A DNA stretch of 35,484 nt from Eggerthellaceae bacterium (GTDB lineage Bacteria; Actinomycetota; Coriobacteriia; Coriobacteriales; Eggerthellaceae): NCBI GenBank assembly GCA_017432445.1, contig JAFRJC010000155.1, positions 1 through 35,484 of the forward strand. The letters run 5' to 3'. The notes beneath the pieces are model-generated. The model worked only from the letters and a program-made list of their open reading frames with translations, was not told where the DNA came from and did no database searches. Shown here piece after piece: positions 33,354 through 35,484 of this stretch. Each line of letters starts with the position of its first letter. Position 1 is the first letter of the stretch. Made by a program: the position numbers and the translations under genes.

Positions 33354-33361
33354 AAACGAAC

Positions 33362-35275
33362 ATGAAAGTTATTCTCCCCGACGGATCTCCCAAGGAAATC
33401 CAAGACGGCGCTACCGTAGCCGATGTTGCGGCTTCCATTGGCACCGGCCTTGCCAAGGCCGCGCTTGGCGGCGTCGTCAACGGCAAGATGGTCGATTTGG
33501 GTAGGGAAGTCGCCGACGGCGATGAGGTCGCCATCGTCACCAGCAAGAATCAAGAGGCATTGGAGCTCCTGCGTCACTCGACCGCGCATGTCATGGCGGC
33601 TGCGCTCGTGGATCTGTACGGCGATGTCAAGTTCGGCGTGGGTCCGGCCATCGAAAACGGCTTCTACTATGACGTCAAGCTCGACCGTTCGCTGTCGTCC
33701 GACGACTTCGCTGCCATCGAAGCACGCATGGCCGAGATCGTCGCCGCAGCAGAGCTCTTCGTCCGCAAGGAAGTCACGCGCGCTGAGGCACTCGAGCTGT
33801 TCGCCGATCAGCCGTTCAAGGTCGAGCTGATCAACGAGCTTCCAGAGGATGAGGTAATCACCATCTACTCGATCGGGTCCTTTACCGATTTGTGCCGCGG
33901 CCCGCACCTGCCTGATACGAGCAAGGTGCCCGCGTTCAAGCTTCAGAAGATCGCAGGCGCCTATTGGCGTGGCGATGCCGAGCGCGACCAGCTGCAGCGC
34001 ATCTACGGCACCTCCTTCTTCAAGCAGAAGGAGCTCGACGAGTACCTGCACAACCTCGAGGAGGCTGAAAAACGCGACCATCGTAAGCTCGGCCGCGAGC
34101 TCGGCATTTTCATGATGGACGATATGGCTGGCGTTGGCTTGCCGCTCTACCTTCCCAAAGGCGCGCGCATCATCCGCATTATGCAGGAATGGCTGCGCAA
34201 GGAGCTGTACCGCCGTGGCTACGAAGAGGTCATCACCCCGCATATCTACAAAGCGGACGTGTGGAAGACGTCGGGTCATTACGACTTCTACCATGAGAAC
34301 ATGTACTTCTTCAACATCAACGAGGGTACCGACGAGCAGCCGCGTTACAGCGAGTACGGCGTGAAGCCCATGAACTGCCCGGGCCACGTGATGCTTTACC
34401 GCAACGACGTGCATTCCTACCGCGACCTTCCCGTGCGCTACTTCGAGTTCGGCACGGTTTACCGTCATGAGATGAGCGGTGTCGTGCACGGCCTCATGCG
34501 TGCCCGCGGATTCACGCAGGACGATGCGCATGTGTTCTGCCGCGAAGACCAGGTCGTCGACGAGGTCGAGGCGATTCTGGATTTGGCCGACAACATCATG
34601 AAGGAGTTCGGCTTCGAGTACGACGCCGAGATTTCGACGCGTCCCGAGAAGTCAATCGGCACCGATGCTATGTGGGAGTTCGCGGAAGGAGCCCTCAAGG
34701 AGGCTATCACGCGTCGCGGCCTGAAGTACGAGATCAACCCAGGTGACGGCGCTTTCTACGGTCCGAAGATCGACATCAAGGTCAAGGATGCCATCGGGCG
34801 AACCTGGCAGTGCTCGACGGTGCAGGTCGACTTCAACCTGCCCGAGCGCTTCGGCCTGACCTATCGTACGCCCGACAACGGCGAGGCGCAGCCGTTTATG
34901 CTGCATCGTGCCCTGTTCGGTTCCATCGAGCGCTTCCTCGGCATCCTGATCGAGCATTACGCTGGCGCTCTGCCGCTGTGGCTGAGCCCGGTGCAGGCCG
35001 TCATCCTTCCCATCGCTGATCGCCACAAGGACGCTGCTTACGAGCTGGCGGCAAAGCTTACAGCCGTTGGCGGCCGCGTCGAAGTCGCCGAGCAAAACGA
35101 GCCCATGCGCGTGAAGATTGCGAAAGCCCAAGCCCAGAAAGTTCCGTATATGATCGTGTTGGGCGACAAGGAAGTCGAGAACGGCACGATCAGCGTACGC
35201 GAGCGCTTCGAGGGCGATTTGGGTACATGGCCCGTGCAGCAGATGGTCGACCTCCTGGCAGACGCCGTTGTGTAA
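33362..35275 (+). CDS. thrS: Threonyl-tRNA synthetase
   Basis: This class II synthetase charges tRNA-Thr. A TGS domain covers residues 1-60. The editing domain has HSTAHVMAAAL and CRGPHLPDT, which hydrolyse Ser-tRNA-Thr. The catalytic core shows the zinc cysteine in MNCPGHVM, the class II motif 2 RYFEFGTVYRHE and motif 3 HRALFGSIERF. The C-terminal anticodon-binding domain starts near residue 535 (VQAVILPIADRHKD). Full length is 637 residues. ATG 33362 is chosen over a position nine codons earlier because AAAGGA fits it and the TGS domain starts there. The anticodon-like hairpins upstream suggest that the protein represses its own translation when uncharged tRNA-Thr is scarce relative to enzyme. 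Confidence 0.97.
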   Translation: MKVILPDGSPKEIQDGATVADVAASIGTGLAKAALGGVVNGKMVDLGREVADGDEVAIVTSKNQEALELLRHSTAHVMAAALVDLYGDVKFGVGPAIENGFYYDVKLDRSLSSDDFAAIEARMAEIVAAAELFVRKEVTRAEALELFADQPFKVELINELPEDEVITIYSIGSFTDLCRGPHLPDTSKVPAFKLQKIAGAYWRGDAERDQLQRIYGTSFFKQKELDEYLHNLEEAEKRDHRKLGRELGIFMMDDMAGVGLPLYLPKGARIIRIMQEWLRKELYRRGYEEVITPHIYKADVWKTSGHYDFYHENMYFFNINEGTDEQPRYSEYGVKPMNCPGHVMLYRNDVHSYRDLPVRYFEFGTVYRHEMSGVVHGLMRARGFTQDDAHVFCREDQVVDEVEAILDLADNIMKEFGFEYDAEISTRPEKSIGTDAMWEFAEGALKEAITRRGLKYEINPGDGAFYGPKIDIKVKDAIGRTWQCSTVQVDFNLPERFGLTYRTPDNGEAQPFMLHRALFGSIERFLGILIEHYAGALPLWLSPVQAVILPIADRHKDAAYELAAKLTAVGGRVEVAEQNEPMRVKIAKAQAQKVPYMIVLGDKEVENGTISVRERFEGDLGTWPVQQMVDLLADAVV

Positions 35276-35305
35276 CGGCAACGTAACGATATGTGCGTGT
35301 AAAAT

Positions 35306-35338
35306 AATATTGTGTACAATGTAATTGCATACAATATT
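35306..35338. promoter_or_regulatory. AT-rich inverted repeats before the thioredoxin gene
   Basis: AATATTGT (35306-35313) and ACAATATT (35331-35338) form an inverted repeat. Within it are two smaller palindromes, ATTGTGTACAAT (35309-35320) and ATTGCATACAAT (35324-35335), 15 bp apart. Each includes TACAAT, a usable -10 box. A repressor bound here would cover the promoter. The AT content contrasts with all neighbours. Confidence 0.5.
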
Positions 35339-35352
35339 AAAGGAGGTTTGAC

Positions 35353-35484
35353 ATGATTCAGCAGATTAGTTCGGCGCAGTGGCAAGAAAAGGTATTGGAT
35401 GCGAGCAAGCCGGTTCTCGTGGATTTCTTTGCCACATGGTGCGGGCCGTGCAAGATGATGGCACAGACTATCGACGATGTGTAG
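35353..35484 (+). pseudogene. trxA: Thioredoxin N-terminal fragment ending in TAG
   Basis: The reading frame begins with ATG after a strong AAAGGAGG and gives 43 residues of a thioredoxin: [18 protein letters not shown], with the redox pair Cys30 and Cys33. A normal thioredoxin has about 105 residues. Here the conserved proline five residues after the CGPC motif is Gln38, and a TAG stop occupies the last three bases of the window. Either the gene is truly broken, or the end of the sequence carries errors or a junction. The rest cannot be seen. The good ribosome binding site and operator-like upstream region suggest that an intact gene was or is expressed here. Confidence 0.6.

Noticed and set aside
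33107..33361. A tRNA gene or T-box in the thrS leader
   Set aside because: There is no acceptor stem, T-loop (GTTCGANNC) or T-box sequence; only anticodon-arm-like hairpins are present, so an operator is the better reading.
1..35484. CRISPR arrays, rRNA or tRNA genes, insertion sequences, prophage or integrase genes
   Set aside because: I looked for regularly spaced repeats, tRNA cloverleaf motifs and transposase or integrase motifs in the gaps and found none.

Overview
The window is GC-rich chromosomal DNA from a Gram-positive actinobacterium. The trigger factor-clpP-clpX-valS order, AGGAGG-type ribosome binding sites and exported lectin-like L,D-transpeptidases fit the Coriobacteriia (an Eggerthella/Slackia-like lineage). 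That placement is an inference from gene content and style, not from a database search.

Layout. Positions 1-8084 are housekeeping genes on the + strand: sstT (Ser/Thr uptake), tig, clpP, clpX and valS, separated by clear hairpin terminators. Positions 8185-32477 are an envelope/surface-glycan region with genes on both strands. It holds three paralogous exported L,D-transpeptidases with ricin-like trefoil repeats (8185-9747, 17379-18908, 18976-20490), a WecE-type sugar aminotransferase, a YfhO-type GT-C protein, two paralogous GT-C-like membrane proteins, a further GT-C-like protein, two GT2 polyprenyl-phosphate glycosyltransferases, a pair of SMR-type small transporters, a CapK/PaaK-like adenylate-forming enzyme, two ATP-grasp ligases and a Wzx-like flippase. 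An L-lactate permease sits in the middle. Positions 32633-35484 return to + strand genes: a two-TM zinc-ribbon protein, thrS, and the start of a thioredoxin that ends in a TAG codon at the last bases of the window.

How it may work together (inference). The GT2 enzymes, SMR pair and GT-C proteins have the parts list of three-component extracytoplasmic glycosylation (CsbB/GtcA/YfhO style): a sugar is loaded onto a lipid carrier inside, flipped, and transferred outside to a wall or teichoic-acid-like polymer. WecE would supply an amino-deoxysugar. The ATP-grasp and adenylate-forming enzymes suggest an additional amide or acyl decoration. The L,D-transpeptidases would act on the wall that carries the polymer.

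Most notable non-coding signals. (1) Just before thrS are two tandem 5-bp stem/7-nt loop hairpins. Both loops carry UGU, a threonine anticodon, in anticodon position, which looks like a tRNA-Thr-mimicking autoregulatory operator. (2) A palindromic intergenic element of about 165 bp occurs twice (11104-11266 and 22962-23129). Its core is almost identical in the two copies, while the outer arms differ in sequence but stay self-complementary.
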